From: Aselliscus stoliczkanus
Taxonomy: Eukaryota > Chordata > Mammalia > Chiroptera > Hipposideridae
Assembly: GCA_033961575.1 (NCBI GenBank)
Contig: CM066732.1
Coordinates: 110,052,687-110,116,686 of the forward strand
Direction: 5' to 3'
Length of the DNA: 64,000 nt
Below the pieces are notes generated by a model that ran no database searches, was not told the DNA's origin, and saw nothing but the letters and a program-made list of their open reading frames with translations. Below are positions 35,506 through 46,999 of this stretch, in pieces; position 1 is the first letter of the stretch; each line of letters begins with the position of its first letter. The translations under genes were made by a program, and so were the position numbers.

Positions 35506-35521
35506 AAATTACCCAGCCAAT

Positions 35522-35958
35522 AAGGGAAGAGAAGGATGAGGAATTTTGTCAAGAATTTTTCAAATAGGCAAATTACCCAGCCCAAATTCACTGAATATAT
35601 TACTAATTCATTTCATTCTGGGATTTGTCTTTGCCCTGTGTCCCTCCCAAAACTCGATGTGAAATTTTGAAGCTGGGCAGGTCAAGCAGACTATTTTCTT
35701 GACACATTTCTAGTCTTACTCAATCGATTACAATTTTGATGTGATTCCTTGACAGGCAACATGTAACTCAAAGACAATCTGTTAAGACTGGAAATAAATG
35801 GTATGGTTTCCCTAAAGTTTAGTGAACCACGACTTGAACAAGTTTGTTAGAAAAATATTAATGTCGTCCTGTCTTGGGGATAGTTGCCTTCACCTTTGGG
35901 GGGAGGCAGAAGAGCCAGAAGGGGAGCTTTAGGGGTGCTAGGATTGTCTACGAAAAAA
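35522..35958. other. Unannotated unique sequence
   Basis: No landmark recognised. Confidence 0.4.
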
Positions 35959-35959
35959 C

Positions 35960-36632
35960 ATCCAGCCTAAGAAAAAGCTTTTAAGAGTTTATTTGAACCA
36001 AACTGATGACAATTGCCGGAAAGCGAAGTCTCAACGGATTGAGAAAATGGCAGTTTGCAACTTATTTTATACATTAGAATCAAAGGAGGAGGGTTACATG
36101 AAATCCACTGGATATAGATTAAGAGGGTGGGAGAAAGCAAAGCGGGAAAATCTCTGTGATTGGATAAAAGTAAAATGGAGAGACATATACTTCTTTTACA
36201 GTGGTGGGTACAGGATAGTTAATAGCATTTTACAGCACATAGAGTTGGTATTTGGGGAACAAGATGATTTTATAGTTTCCTGCTCTGGTGTAGTGGGTTG
36301 TGTCCCCTGGGGGTCCTGGAAAAAGAGATTCCTTCTAAGGGTATGTTATCTTAGATGCGAAAAGATGATAGACAGGCTTACTTAAGGTAAAGATTAAAGA
36401 TTGACCTTTGTTAAGGAAGTTATAGGCCAAGGATGTGACTATGGGCCACAACTTGCTTTCAGTTAGAAATTTTTATGTTCAGACCATCTTATGTGGTTAT
36501 TTTTCAGTCTCCTGAGCTTGTCAGGTTTAATATGTGGCCCTTTTCGGTCCATGGGGTTTTGGTACTTTACCTGTCTCAATGATTGGATTCAAAGTGTTTT
36601 GTCATGTTCTTATTAATACTCAATGCAGCACC
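35960..36632 (-). mobile_element. Possible solo LTR
   Basis: On the minus strand it would start TGCTGCATTGAGTATTAATA and carry a late AATAAA (CAAATAAACTCTTAAAAGC). The TTTATTTGAACCAAACTGATG and CCCTTTTCGGTCCATGGGG text looks like retroviral LTR sequence I have seen in mammals, but I cannot name the family. No target duplication was found. Confidence 0.4.
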
Positions 36633-37031
36633 CTAGAAAGGAGAATGAAAACTATTTTCACTTCCTTTTTTTAAAGAATGAAATTGTAGTGCACAGAGTT
36701 AAATAATTAGCTCTGTTCAGTTAAAGGAAACAATGAGGTGGGGAACCTCTTTCCAGATCACCAGGCCAACTGGACTCCTGCCTCCTCCTCAGGGTGGGAG
36801 ATGCACTACTGCCGTCTGAGGTGGCTCCTGACTCACCTTCACACCCTAGCTGGAGGATACACTGAGTCACAGTGGCATTCACTTCTACTCACTATGACAG
36901 TACTGATAGAAAACGAGAAAGGGGAGTTCCAAGGACTGAGAAGAAGGAAAAGAAGGGAGATAAAATTCTAAAGGACAACATTTGTAGCATCAATCAACAA
37001 AACATAGATGACACAAAGAGAAAACAGAGGA

Positions 37032-37153
37032 ATGGCGCGGTGGTTGGGCACTGGCTTGGGAGGCCAGTGGCCCGGTTCGGGTCCTACATATGAGGGCCAG
37101 TGGCACTGCCCTCAAAAAAACAAAAAAACAAAACAACAACAACAACAAAAAAA
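37032..37153 (+). mobile_element. Short SINE (type A), 5'-truncated
   Basis: Starts inside the A box at ATGGCGCGGTGGTTGGGC and ends GCACTGCCCTCAAAAAAA with an (AAC)n-rich tail. Direct repeats agagaaaacagagga at 37017-37031 and 37154-37168. Confidence 0.95.
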
Positions 37154-37169
37154 AGAGAAAACAGAGGAT

Positions 37170-38700
37170 ACAGGACGTGCCCCCACGGAAGATATGCATT
37201 TCCAGGAGGTACCTGATTCTCAGGCAGCCATAAGTACCCAACCCAAGTGTCATGGAAATACTGCTGAAGGACTGGGAATGAGGAAGGCACAGAGGAATGT
37301 GGAAAGGCCAAAGGGAAGGACGGTAAATTCTGCAGAGTATAAAAAAATGTGAAATCGGGGTCTGACTTCAAGGGGCTTACATTCCATCGGGGCAGTAGGA
37401 CTCACACACAAAGAGATAGCAATGCAAGGTTATATATAATTTAGTACGAAATAAATAACTCTGTGACAAGGGCAACAGATTTAAAGGAGGAATGATCTCA
37501 GTGAGTTAAATCAAAGGTTTCCAGGAAATGAGGCTTTACTTGGGGCGTCAAAGGATTCTGATAAATGGCAAAAAAAGGAAGTCCAGTCATGGAAAATGGC
37601 CTGACTAGAGCTGTAAAACATCGACATGAGAATCAGCTCATTCATCCATTCAATCAGTCAATATCTACGGAGAATCGACTGTGTGCAGGCACTATGCTAG
37701 GAGCTAATAGTGAGGACAAGGCATTCAGGCTGCCCTCGTGCATAGTCCAGGACTACTGGAGAATAAAGAGCTGGACAGAGGCAGCGGAATAAGTTTAACT
37801 GAGACAGGCATTTGGGGTTTTAGTCTGTTCTCATCAGAAGCTAAGTCTCTGAGTAAGAGTGACAGGTGCAAAGCTGTATTACCAGGAAGATGATTCTGAC
37901 AATGCTGTCTCTGTGAATTACAGAGGAAGAGAATGAAGATCACTGAACAAACTCTTGTGATGGTCCCCGGAAAAAACAATGCAGATTCAAACTCGGCTGA
38001 CAGCTGTGAAAAGGAAGGGAGAGAGCACTGTGAAGACAAACTCACAGGGCTAGGGAGTCCACAGGAGTCTGGGAGGGAGGAGAACCACCGAGAAGGACCA
38101 TAATGTCTCCTGCCTAGCTATATCCGGGAATTCTAAAATGAAAGTCAGTGAGGAAGGGAAGGTAAAGCGCACTTTCTCCAGGCCCAGAGGCTTGCCTCTA
38201 GTCAATGCCTTCTCTATTTTCATGCTATTGATATTCCCCTGTCTGGATCTCTTTCTTCTCCAGCCTGACAAAATCTGCTCTTGGCTACTTTAAGGAGAAG
38301 ATTCAACAGGCTAGTTCACAGTGAGGTGCTACTAACTGACAAGCAGGCAGTCTTTTAGCAAGAACAACACGGTAGCTCAGAGGGCTCCGTAATGGTAGAA
38401 AGCTTAGCATCACCAGCAGCCATGGAGGAGACATCTGGGCCTAGAGTCTTCCAAGTGCTGTAGACAACCATCTATCTGTCCAGTGCCTCTACTTAAGGAC
38501 GGGGGACTCCAGAATTGCCTGGGAGAAAACTTTCACTCAGTCCCAGTCCTGAGCACAGCCCCATCATTTTTGTCTGGGCAGCACCATTAGAGATGATTGA
38601 TTGGTTTCGTCCCTGAAAGCTCAGGGTGCTTAGTTGCAGCCCTGTCCTTGCAAGATGACACCCATGAGGACAACCATCAGACTTCTTCTGAGGACAGGTT
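37170..38700. other. Unique sequence with an L2-related patch
   Basis: ATCTACGGAGAATCGACTGTG, CAGGCACTATGCTAGGAGC and TCAGGCTGCCCTCGTG (about 37655-37750) match the common L2-related repeat. The rest is unrecognised. Confidence 0.5.
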
Positions 38701-38711
38701 TAGAGTCATGT

Positions 38712-38849
38712 GTTTTTTGCTTGGTTTGGTTTTTAAAGTGTTTTTTATTTTTATTTTTTTTGAGGGCAGTGTCACTGGCCCTCCTACGTGGGACCCCAAC
38801 TGGGGCTGCTGGCTTCCCAAGCCAGTGCTCAACCACCTTGCCACTCGGC
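38712..38849 (-). mobile_element. Short SINE (type A)
   Basis: T-rich tail, TTGAGGGCAGTGTCACTGGC, ending CCACTCGGC, six or so bases short of the usual end. Direct repeats agagtcatgt at 38702-38711 and 38850-38859. Confidence 0.93.
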
Positions 38850-38889
38850 AGAGTCATGTTACCTTGCTCAGATCAAGGTGTTCTGGTAT

Positions 38890-39030
38890 ACTAGTGCTTT
38901 GCAATCCCCTGGGGATCTTGTTAAAATGGAGATTCAGAATCGGTAGGTGTGGAGTGGGGCCTGAAGTTCTGCAGTTGTAATAACATCTCGGGGATGCCAC
39001 GCTGCTAGCCCATGGACCTACAGCTTGAAT
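38890..39030 (+). repeat. MER5-like fragment
   Basis: CAATCCCCTGGGGATCTTGTT, AAAATGGAGATTCAGAATCGG and GGAGTGGGGCCTGAAGTTCTG follow MER5-type order. Confidence 0.7.
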
Positions 39031-39044
39031 ATCTATGTGCCTAA

Positions 39045-39245
39045 GAATAAAAAGCTACTCTCCAAAGCAGATCTTAGATTCAGGTGACCCTGAATTTAAA
39101 TCCAAAGCAGTTCTTAGATTCAGGTGACCCTGAATTTAAATCCCTCCTCTGTCACTTTTCAGATGGGTGACTTTGAGCAAGTTATCTAACTCATGTATTG
39201 TTTCCACATCTGTAAACCAAGAAAAATAATACCTACCACAAGGAG
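39045..39245 (+). repeat. MIR with internal 40-bp tandem duplication
   Basis: CTTAGATTCAGGTGACCCTG, TGGGTGACTTTGAGCAAGTT, TTTCCACATCTGTAAACC and ATAATACCTACCACAAGG are MIR motifs in order. A 40-bp unit is duplicated (39061-39100 and 39101-39140) with a single mismatch. Confidence 0.88.
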
Positions 39246-39249
39246 ATGC

Positions 39250-40500
39250 AAATGCTGGATGATGGAGAGTGGGTTAATTTCCATAGCACATTCTCTTCTC
39301 TTCAATGGTGTGGAAAACTGTTAAATTCACAGAAGCATACCTCCCCCCACCACAGGCTAAGATGTCTGGACAGAATGACTGAGAATGCAAAACAAAGAAC
39401 ACCCTCAGAAAGTGGAGAAGCCATTGACAACTCGTCATCATCATGTAACCCTGCATAATTACAGACATGACCAAAATTAGCATCACCCTGCATTTGTCTG
39501 AGTAATTTATAACGTTAAGATCCTACTACATGACTTCCCAGCTCTAAAATTCCCAAACTCCAGTTGGCAGGGAAAGAGCATTGATTTTCTAAGGAGGGCA
39601 GTATACCTAGGTTTAACCAACATCTGTGTGTTTAAGCTTCTTCAACCTTCACATTTCCCTTTCCCAAGTCAGATGCCTCCACCCTGCACTGAGAATTACG
39701 ATCCTAGTGCACTATAAAGCGATCTGACCTAAAATGTGTCAATTACACTGAACCTATAAAAATGCATTTACAACATGAACTTGGAATTCTTTGTCATAGG
39801 TGAAGAAACACACGTTTTCTACATTTCTACATTTTGGGAAAAAAAAACACAACTCTGTAAATGCGTAGTTTTCATCAGGCTAAACATCAACATTCCCTTG
39901 CATGCATTAATCTTTCAACGTCAAAGACTTCAAGTAAGTTGAACCAAGTGAACATAACTGCATAAATACCAGGTTTCAAAATCATCTAGTTTTGTTATAT
40001 AGATGAGGTGTGCATAATCATTTTTAAAATCCTCTCCCTTTCTCCATCCCACACCCAGAAAAAAATTTATGCAGAGAAAGCCACACCTATCACTAAAGGA
40101 TAACCAACTTTTCAAAAAAACCCCAAAAAACCCATTAAGAGCCATTCAAAACCCAAGGAAATGCCAAGACACTGGAAAAAAGCTCTACTCTCAATGCAAA
40201 TAAAGCTACTGGAATTGTAGGGGGCAGAATAAACAAAACAATTAATTCATTAGCATGTCTCCTGGGAGACAAACGGGCCTTTAAGGAGAGCAAAACCAGA
40301 TCCCACTTGGGCAGGTGAGTGGTTAGGCTGCTTAAGGAAAAACACAGTCAGTAAATCTCCTCTTTAAACCGGAACAGATCTAAACTTTTCTCAGGAAATT
40401 TTACATTCTGAAGGCCACAGCGCAGAACAAGGGAAACCTTTTTATCTAGTTTTCTATCTTCTTTCTTCTTCTTACCCTTTTTATCTATCCTTACTCCCCC
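39250..40500. other. Unannotated unique sequence
   Basis: No repeat or exon landmark recognised; several A- and C-runs. Confidence 0.4.
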
Positions 40501-40512
40501 CTCTCCCAACAG

Positions 40513-40712
40513 TGACGTCACTCCCTACAGTGGAGTCACAGGTCACACCTGATTTGGAAGGTTCCATTTGGAGTTGGGAACTTTTCATTGGAAAGGGTCC
40601 TGGGAAATTTTGTTTCTATTCCTGCCAGGAAAGAGCTGGAATATCCTTGAGGAGACAAGCTGAGGCTCAGTTGTGTGATCTCGGGCAATCACTTAACCTC
40701 TTCTGGTCTCAG
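40513..40712 (+). other. Exon-like segment with CRE, partly MIR-derived
   Basis: A pyrimidine-rich acceptor (CTCCCCCCTCTCCCAACAG) precedes 40513, and CTCAG-GTGAGG after 40712 is a donor match. The first eight bases are TGACGTCA, a full palindromic CRE. The last part (GTGTGATCTCGGGCAATCAC, CTTAACCTCTTCTGG) is MIR. Splicing is unproven, and no protein is implied. Confidence 0.25.
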
Positions 40713-40739
40713 GTGAGGAAGGGTTGAAATAAAGGGAGA

Positions 40740-42215
40740 GAGTCACCTGTAGAAGCCATTCCAGCCTGCCCAGCTTCCCTCTGCAGTCCCTGCCTTCTGC
40801 AGGAGCTAATGCGAACTTGCTAATATTCTGTTCTATTAAAAGAAAACTCAAAAGGAAGCCCTCCTGGTTTTATCTGAGGGAGCTATTTTTATCTTTGAAA
40901 AACATTTCCAGTTTACAATTAGTTAACTGTCTACTTTAATCCACCCACTCTCATCAATCACTCATTCACTGGAGGCTATGTTGTTACAACCCAGCTGCAT
41001 TGGAAGGTTTTTGACCCTCCGTGGGAACAATTTGGTTTAATTTAGCAAAGTCACTGATTCTTCCACATACTAGACACTTCATTAGGTGACGGAAATACAC
41101 ACAAAAAAAACCCAAAAAAAAACAAAAATGTGCAAAACACAGTGTCCTCTTAATGGGTTTACAGCCTACTAGGACAGAAGAATAAACAAATATTTAATGA
41201 ATAATATCACTCAAAAACCTGCCACTGGCAGGAGGACCTCAACTTACCTTGCCTTTCCCAAGTCCTCCATTCCTGGTCTGCAAGCCACTCAAAATTCCTC
41301 ACTGAAAATGTTCCAACTGGTGATCAGACATTTTTCTAGTCCTCCACGAGTTATCTGGACTTCTTCCCTTTCTTCCTGCCTCACCTTTGAGGCTATTTCT
41401 TTTATACTCTGGAAATCTCATAACACCTCACCCCATCCACCTGGAGCTGAGCTTGGAAAACATTCTCCAAAAAGCTGCAAAAGTGCAAATCTGTCTTTTT
41501 TGTTATTTGATAAATTCCAGTACAAATATTTCCTCAGGACAGTTTGAATTTACCAATATTAGGATTTCCTGTGACTTTTAAACATCTGAATTCAACCTGT
41601 CCTCCTCCAAAACCACATGCAGTAAAAATGCAGATGGTCTACTTCAAAATCCCATTTTAATTTTCTCAATTCCTTTTTCCATCTATTATCTCTGCCTATT
41701 TCTTAAACACCCACACTTGTGAAAATCACTGGCTACACATATAGTCGACTGTGTTTATTTTCTGGGAGAGCTATCTTACTTCACAGATTCTGAATGAGTT
41801 GTGGAGAGAAAAGGGTATTTACCCTGATTTCCACAGTTGTGCTGATTGATGAGTGAAGAAAGACATGATGATGGGCAGACTGATTCTCCTGCCTTCCGTG
41901 AAAGAGCTTGGCTTTCAGGTGCCCTTTTAAGTATCTTTATCATTCTCCTCTCTGTCCTCACCATTCCATCTCTGGGAAGGGCAAGCTAAAGGAAGTGAGG
42001 AATGACACCTACATCAGAGGACTTCATCATTCCCACTAACATCAAAGGTTCCTGTGACATTTGAATCACAGAGTGCTCTCATTGATTGGATTCCTCCCCT
42101 GTTTCATTCCATTAGCAGAGTAACCAAGAGCAGCAGGTTACTGGAGTGGATTTTCACAGTGCTTTGCTGTGTCAGCAGTTCTGTACTCTACTTTTGTCCC
42201 TTAAGAGAAACACCT
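40740..42215. other. Unannotated unique sequence
   Basis: No repeat or exon landmark recognised. The frame at 41197-41547 has no domain signature. Confidence 0.4.
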
Positions 42216-42227
42216 GGGGGCAGTTTT

Positions 42228-42341
42228 TTTTTTGTTGTTTTTTTTGAGAGCAGTATCACTGGCCCTCATATGTGGGACCGAACGGGGGCCACCGGCTTCC
42301 CAGGCCAGCGCTTTAACCACTGGGCCACTCGGCCGGCCCTA
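42228..42341 (-). mobile_element. Short tRNA-derived SINE (type A)
   Basis: TTGAGAGCAGTATCACTGGC to GGGCCACTCGGCCGGCC. Direct repeats gggggcagtttt at 42216-42227 and 42342-42353. Confidence 0.95.
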
Positions 42342-42349
42342 GGGGGCAG

Positions 42350-44329
42350 TTTTAAAGAAGGTATAATTCATACACAGAAGGAAATGCAAGCATTCACACC
42401 CTGCCCCACCCCCAAAAAGATTTAAAAATAGTTCTGTATACCTACTATGGCAAGTCACAATAAGGGGCAGAGGGTGGGATATAAAATGAACAAGAAACGA
42501 CTCTACCTGGAAAGTTAACTGACCAAAGGGAAGATAAAATGGGCAAAAACAATCATCAAGTCTTCACAGAGAAAGTGCCAGGGGATTTTGAAGATAACTT
42601 CCAACTATGAGACTCAAAAAGGTGGAATTGGGGGTGGCCTAAAAGGAAAATTAGATCATTGGGATGGAAGAAGGGGAGAGAATTAATTGCAGCCACACAT
42701 CAACCAAAGGTGAGAATGACTAGGCTTGTAAGGGGCACATCAAGTAGTTGAACTTGACCAGATGATCTAGGTGAGAGAAAGCAAAAAGATAGGCTGAAGC
42801 CACACTGCAGAGGTGGAATCCATAGGACTCAGCGGGTGGTAGAATCCTGCAATCCACTACATCTTGTATCTACAATATATAAAAATACACCTTTGCCGAC
42901 TGACACTTAAATACAACTGCAAAACCTGAAGGCTTTGATTCACAGCACCTAAGAGGACAGTGCCTTATTGTCTCTGTAGAGCAGATAACACTTGACTCAT
43001 TGGCTCGCCACACTCACTGGAGAGGTGCTAAGCCAGGTTCCACAGAGCAGGAGAAAGAGCATTCTTTTGGCAGCCTTCATTGTTTGTACTCACTTCTGAA
43101 TAGGTGCAAACTATGTTTCCTGCCTTCTCCAGCCCTCCTACTCACCCCTCCTGCTTCTAAAAGGGCATGAGCCTTGTGGAAAAAGAACAGGATGCTAGAT
43201 AGATGGAGACATGGTTGCGGCTTAGAGCAGGGGAGAGAACGAGCTAGAAGAAGCAAGAGGCCATCTCAGTTCCAATTTTTTTCCTACACCCCAAGCCCTA
43301 GTCCTAGATAATAGAAACAGAACACAGAAATCTGCTCCAGAGTCCAGCAATTTCCTTCTTACTATGTGTCCTCAATTAGCAAATACTAATTTTATAATTA
43401 ATAACAATGAATCCTCACCAGGGAAATGAGCTTTCAGTTATTTACATAAAGTCAAAATCTTATGACCTTGATTTATATTGGGAGTCTGTATTGGATATAT
43501 TTCTCTTTGTGGTCACAGGAGAATATAACAACGTAATACAAGACCAATGCTGTGACTATTTTTATGCTTTATTATAATTCTGAAAAGTCAAGTTAGTTGT
43601 CAACAAATAATGCCTACCATTATGTCATGGTAACTTATATTGGTTTAAGTGCCTCTGGGAATCTTACAAAAAACATTTTAACTAACCACTTTCAACCTCC
43701 TTCTCTTTCTAATGCTTTACTATGTTTGATTTCCAAACATTTCCAGTAAAAGCAGTTTTTTTCCCAAGATCCCTGGACTGCAGGTCAAGAGACTTGTATT
43801 CTAGAGCTATGTCTTCTACTAACTTTCCAGGTGACCTGGGTCAGGCTACTTAAGTTCTTTGGACCTTTGAAAGTCTTTTAGGAAGGCCATAGACCACTTT
43901 GGGGATTTATGAATCTTCTTCCCTGGAAAAAATACACACATGAACACGGACGCAAACTTCAGCATACTTTATAAAAAACCCCATGTCGTCTCCAGGATAT
44001 TTCTCATCTTGACATTCTATGTTCAAGGTACATGATCACTGAAACAAACAGGTATTATTTGTATAGCCATCACCATGATACAGGTACGTATGAGAAGGAA
44101 TGAAGAGATTAATAACCACAAACTGGTTCTACCAATCATCCCTAAAGGCAGTGCCTAAATACAGCTGGGACTGTAGGATGGGGACCCACCCGTGGCCTGC
44201 ACCCCAAGACAACGGATGCTGAGCTATCACTGCAGACACTCCTGTGGATGAGACTGGGCTAAGTTTTAAGAAGTCCACCCAGTGACTGAAGATGTCTGCA
44301 TTGTACTGTTAAACAAAGCCCCTACTGTT
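42350..44329. other. Mostly unique sequence, one MIR
   Basis: MIR-like text lies at about 43785-43880 (AACTTTCCAGGTGACCTGGG, CAGGCTACTTAAGTTCTTTGG). Nothing else recognised. Confidence 0.45.
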
Positions 44330-44349
44330 AAAAGTCAAAGGGGGAGGGG

Positions 44350-44435
44350 GGCGGCCGAGTAGCATGGTGGTTAAGCGCTGGCGTGGGAAGCCAGTGGCCC
44401 CGGTTCGGGTCCCACAGATGAGGGCCAGTGACACT

Positions 44436-44466
<31 letters not shown>

Positions 44467-44510
44467 GTAAAGCCAGAAAATCAAACCTGTGGAAATGTGA
44501 AAGTATTTCC

Positions 44511-44540
<30 letters not shown>
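44350..44540 (+). mobile_element. Short SINE (type A) with extra 3' segment
   Basis: The SINE runs GCGGCCGAGTAGCATGG to ACACTGCCCTC and an A tail (44442-44466). Then 50 nt unlike any SINE here (44467-44516) and a second A run (44517-44540). The flanking duplication aaaagtcaaaggg (44330-44342 and 44537-44549) encloses the whole, so the 50 nt probably came with the element. Confidence 0.88.
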
Positions 44541-44541
<1 letters not shown>

Positions 44542-44639
44542 TCAAAGGGAAGTGACTTGATTCTGAGATACACCCCTTCTTCTAACCCAAAGGGTAGTTA
44601 GTGCCAAGAGCTGAGTTTTGCTTTATTTAAAAGTCAATG

Positions 44640-45235
44640 TAATAGGGAGATAGGATGAAATGATATGATATCTAGGATTTGCTTCAAAATAAACCAAGGA
44701 AAGGTGAGATTAGAGGAAAGAAGACTAGAATAATTATATGCCAACAAATTAGACATCCTAGAAGAAATGGATAAAGTTCTAGAAACATACAACCCACCAA
44801 GACTGAAGCATGAAGAAATGGAAAAATCTGAACAGACCAATTACTAGTAAGGAGATTGAATCAGTAATCAAAACCTTCCAACAAAGAAAAGTCCAGGACC
44901 AGATGGCTTCATTGGTGAATTTTACCAAACATTTAAAGAAGAATTCATGCCAATTCTTCTCAAACTCTTCCAAAAAATAGAAGACGAGGGAACACTTCCA
45001 AATTCATTTTACAAGGCCAGTGTTACCAAAACCAGACAAGGACACTACAAGAAAATTATAGGCCAATATCCCTGATGCAAAAATCATCAACAACAAAATA
45101 CTAGCTAACCAAATTCAATAATACATTAAAAGGATCATACACCATGATCAAATGGGGTTTATTCCGATGATGCAAGGATGGTTCAACATGTATAAATCAA
45201 TCAATGTGATACATCACATAACAAAATGGAGAAAA
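44640..45235 (+). mobile_element. LINE-1 fragment with ORF2 reverse-transcriptase part
   Basis: From about 44710 one can read L1 ORF2 text: [18 protein letters not shown], then [20 protein letters not shown], with a frame break soon after, around the region equivalent to LIPKPGKD. It covers the start of the RT domain and stops at about 45235. The PGPDGF motif is typical. It is a dead 5'- and 3'-truncated fragment. Confidence 0.9.
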
Positions 45236-45276
45236 TAAGATTGGCCATGAGTTTTTAATCATTAAAACTGGATGAG

Positions 45277-45385
45277 GACTGGCAGAGTGGCGCAGTGGTT
45301 AAGCACTGGCTTAGGACGCCAGCAGCCCTGGTTCAGGTCCCATATATGAGGGCCAGTGACCTTGCCCTCAAAAAAACAAAACACA
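45277..45385 (+). mobile_element. Short tRNA-derived SINE (type A)
   Basis: GACTGGCAGAGTGGCGCAG to GTGACCTTGCCCTCAAAAA. Flanks aaactggatgag and aaagctggatgag. Confidence 0.94.
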
Positions 45386-45399
45386 AAAGCTGGATGAGT

Positions 45400-46150
45400 T
45401 TTCTCCCCATTTGTGTAATTTTAATTTTTTCATTTAAAAAACAAGAGGGAGAAAGAAAGTCAAAGTGAAAGATCCATAGGTTAATGGGTTTTTTGAGACC
45501 TGTGCACAAAGCTAAATTAATCCTACTTAATTTACATCTTGTTGAGGAAGCCACAGATAGCACAGTATGTGGCTCACAGAATATGGAATTGACACAGTGT
45601 TATTTTGGGAACCACTTTACAATCCAACAGACATGACTTTCAACCAAGACAAAAAAGTATTTTTGTGTGTGAGAATGTCTTTTTCCACACAGACAGCTCA
45701 ATGTTGGCCAAAAAGTCAGAATTAGGCAATGAACAGTACTGTCCCCACCTGCTCCAAACAGTATTATTCCACCCTTATGTCCAACAGGCCATCTAGCTCA
45801 GTCTGGTTGGCACAATTCACTGTTCTCTCAGTTTGGACTTAATTGTAAAATGTTTGTTATTTTCACACAGTTCCCATTAACAGATAGAAGTTATTTTGTT
45901 TCTTGTTGTTAGCTTCTCAACAAAAATAACAATTTAAAAATCATATTGAGTCGCCATGATACAAAAAAAAAAAAAAGAAAACGCATTTCAATTCCACGTG
46001 GTCTGGGAAAACAGCAGTGGCTGTACATCAGGAGTCATGGGGGCTTCTGTCATACACAGGGGTTCAGAGGGTCAGCCAGGGAAAAGGGGTGCTGCCACTG
46101 AATCTATTCCTGCCTCAATGTATTCACCCAACTAAGGCCAGCTGAAAGAA
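45400..46150. other. Unannotated unique sequence
   Basis: No landmark recognised. Confidence 0.4.
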
Positions 46151-46738
46151 AAAGCTGAGGGTGGGGAACTGGATCTGAGCACCCAGGTGGCCTTCTCCCA
46201 CACTGACTCTGGGCTTGGCCATGTGACTTGCTTTGGCCAAGGGACAGCAGCAAGCATGATGCAAGCAGAGGTTTGAAAAATACTGTGCAAGGCTGGCCGA
46301 GTGGCGCGGTGGTTAAGTGCTGGCTTGGGGTGCCAGCAGCCCCGGTTCGGATCCCACATAGGAGGGCCAGTGACACTGCCCTCTAAGAAGAAAAAAAAAA
46401 ATACTGTGCACTGGGGCTTGCTTTCTCGTTTGCTCTGTTTTGGAACCCTGTGGCCACTGCTGTGTAAACAAGCCGGGACTAGCCTGCTGTGACAACCGAT
46501 ACATGGCCAAGTCTTCTCTATTGCCCCAACTGAAATTATGCCAACTAGCAGACATGAGAGTGAGGTCATCCTAAATCCTCTAGCACCAGCCAAGCCATCA
46601 GCCGAACACTGAGATCTGATGAGCCAGTCCAGCCCAGAACTGTCCAGCTGATGCATAAAATTATGAGAAATAATAAATGTTTATTATTGAAGCCACCAAG
46701 TTTGAGATGGTTTGTTATACCAAAAGCTAACAGACACA
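46150..46738 (+). mobile_element. MLT1-type LTR, split by a SINE
   Basis: CTTGGCCATGTGACTTGCTTTGG, a mid region with TGAGAGTGAGGTCATCC, and a classic end: ATTATGAGAAATAATAAATG, TTATTATTGAAGCCACCAAG and GGTTTGTTATACCAAAAGC. The AATAAA lies in the expected place. A SINE at 46290-46396 inserted into it. The 5' end is approximate. Confidence 0.85.
46290..46396 (+). mobile_element. Short tRNA-derived SINE
   Basis: AGGCTGGCCGAGTGGCGC to GCCCTCTAAGAAGAAAAAA. The CTCTA before the tail is the long-type text cut off after four or five bases, so it may be a truncated long SINE. Flanks aaaaatactgtgca both sides. Confidence 0.95.
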
Positions 46739-46882
46739 ATAGGGTAAGAAAAGGTGACTAAGCAATGCTAAGATGTACTGAGCCTCCAAGGATGTAATCC
46801 CTAATAACACTTTACGTTAACACTCAATAGGACTTACTATTGGTTTGATTGTATGTTAACTGTCTTTAAAAATAACATGACA

Positions 46883-46978
46883 GGGCCAGCTGAGTGGCGT
46901 GGTGGTTAAGCAGCCAGCGGCCCAGGTTCAGTCCCACATAGGAGGGCCAGTGACACTGCCCTCAAAAAAAATAAATAA
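46883..46978 (+). mobile_element. Short tRNA-derived SINE (type A), internal deletion
   Basis: GGGCCAGCTGAGTGGCGTGG to CTGCCCTCAAAAAAAATAAA, lacking the GCTGGCTTGGG segment of the head. Flanks aaataacatgaca both sides. Confidence 0.94.
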
Positions 46979-46999
46979 ATAAATAACATGACATAGATC

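Noticed and set aside
44710..45235. Reverse-transcriptase-like reading frame, considered as an endogenous virus
   Set aside because: The PGPDGF motif and neighbouring text are those of LINE-1 ORF2. No retroviral or other viral signature is present.
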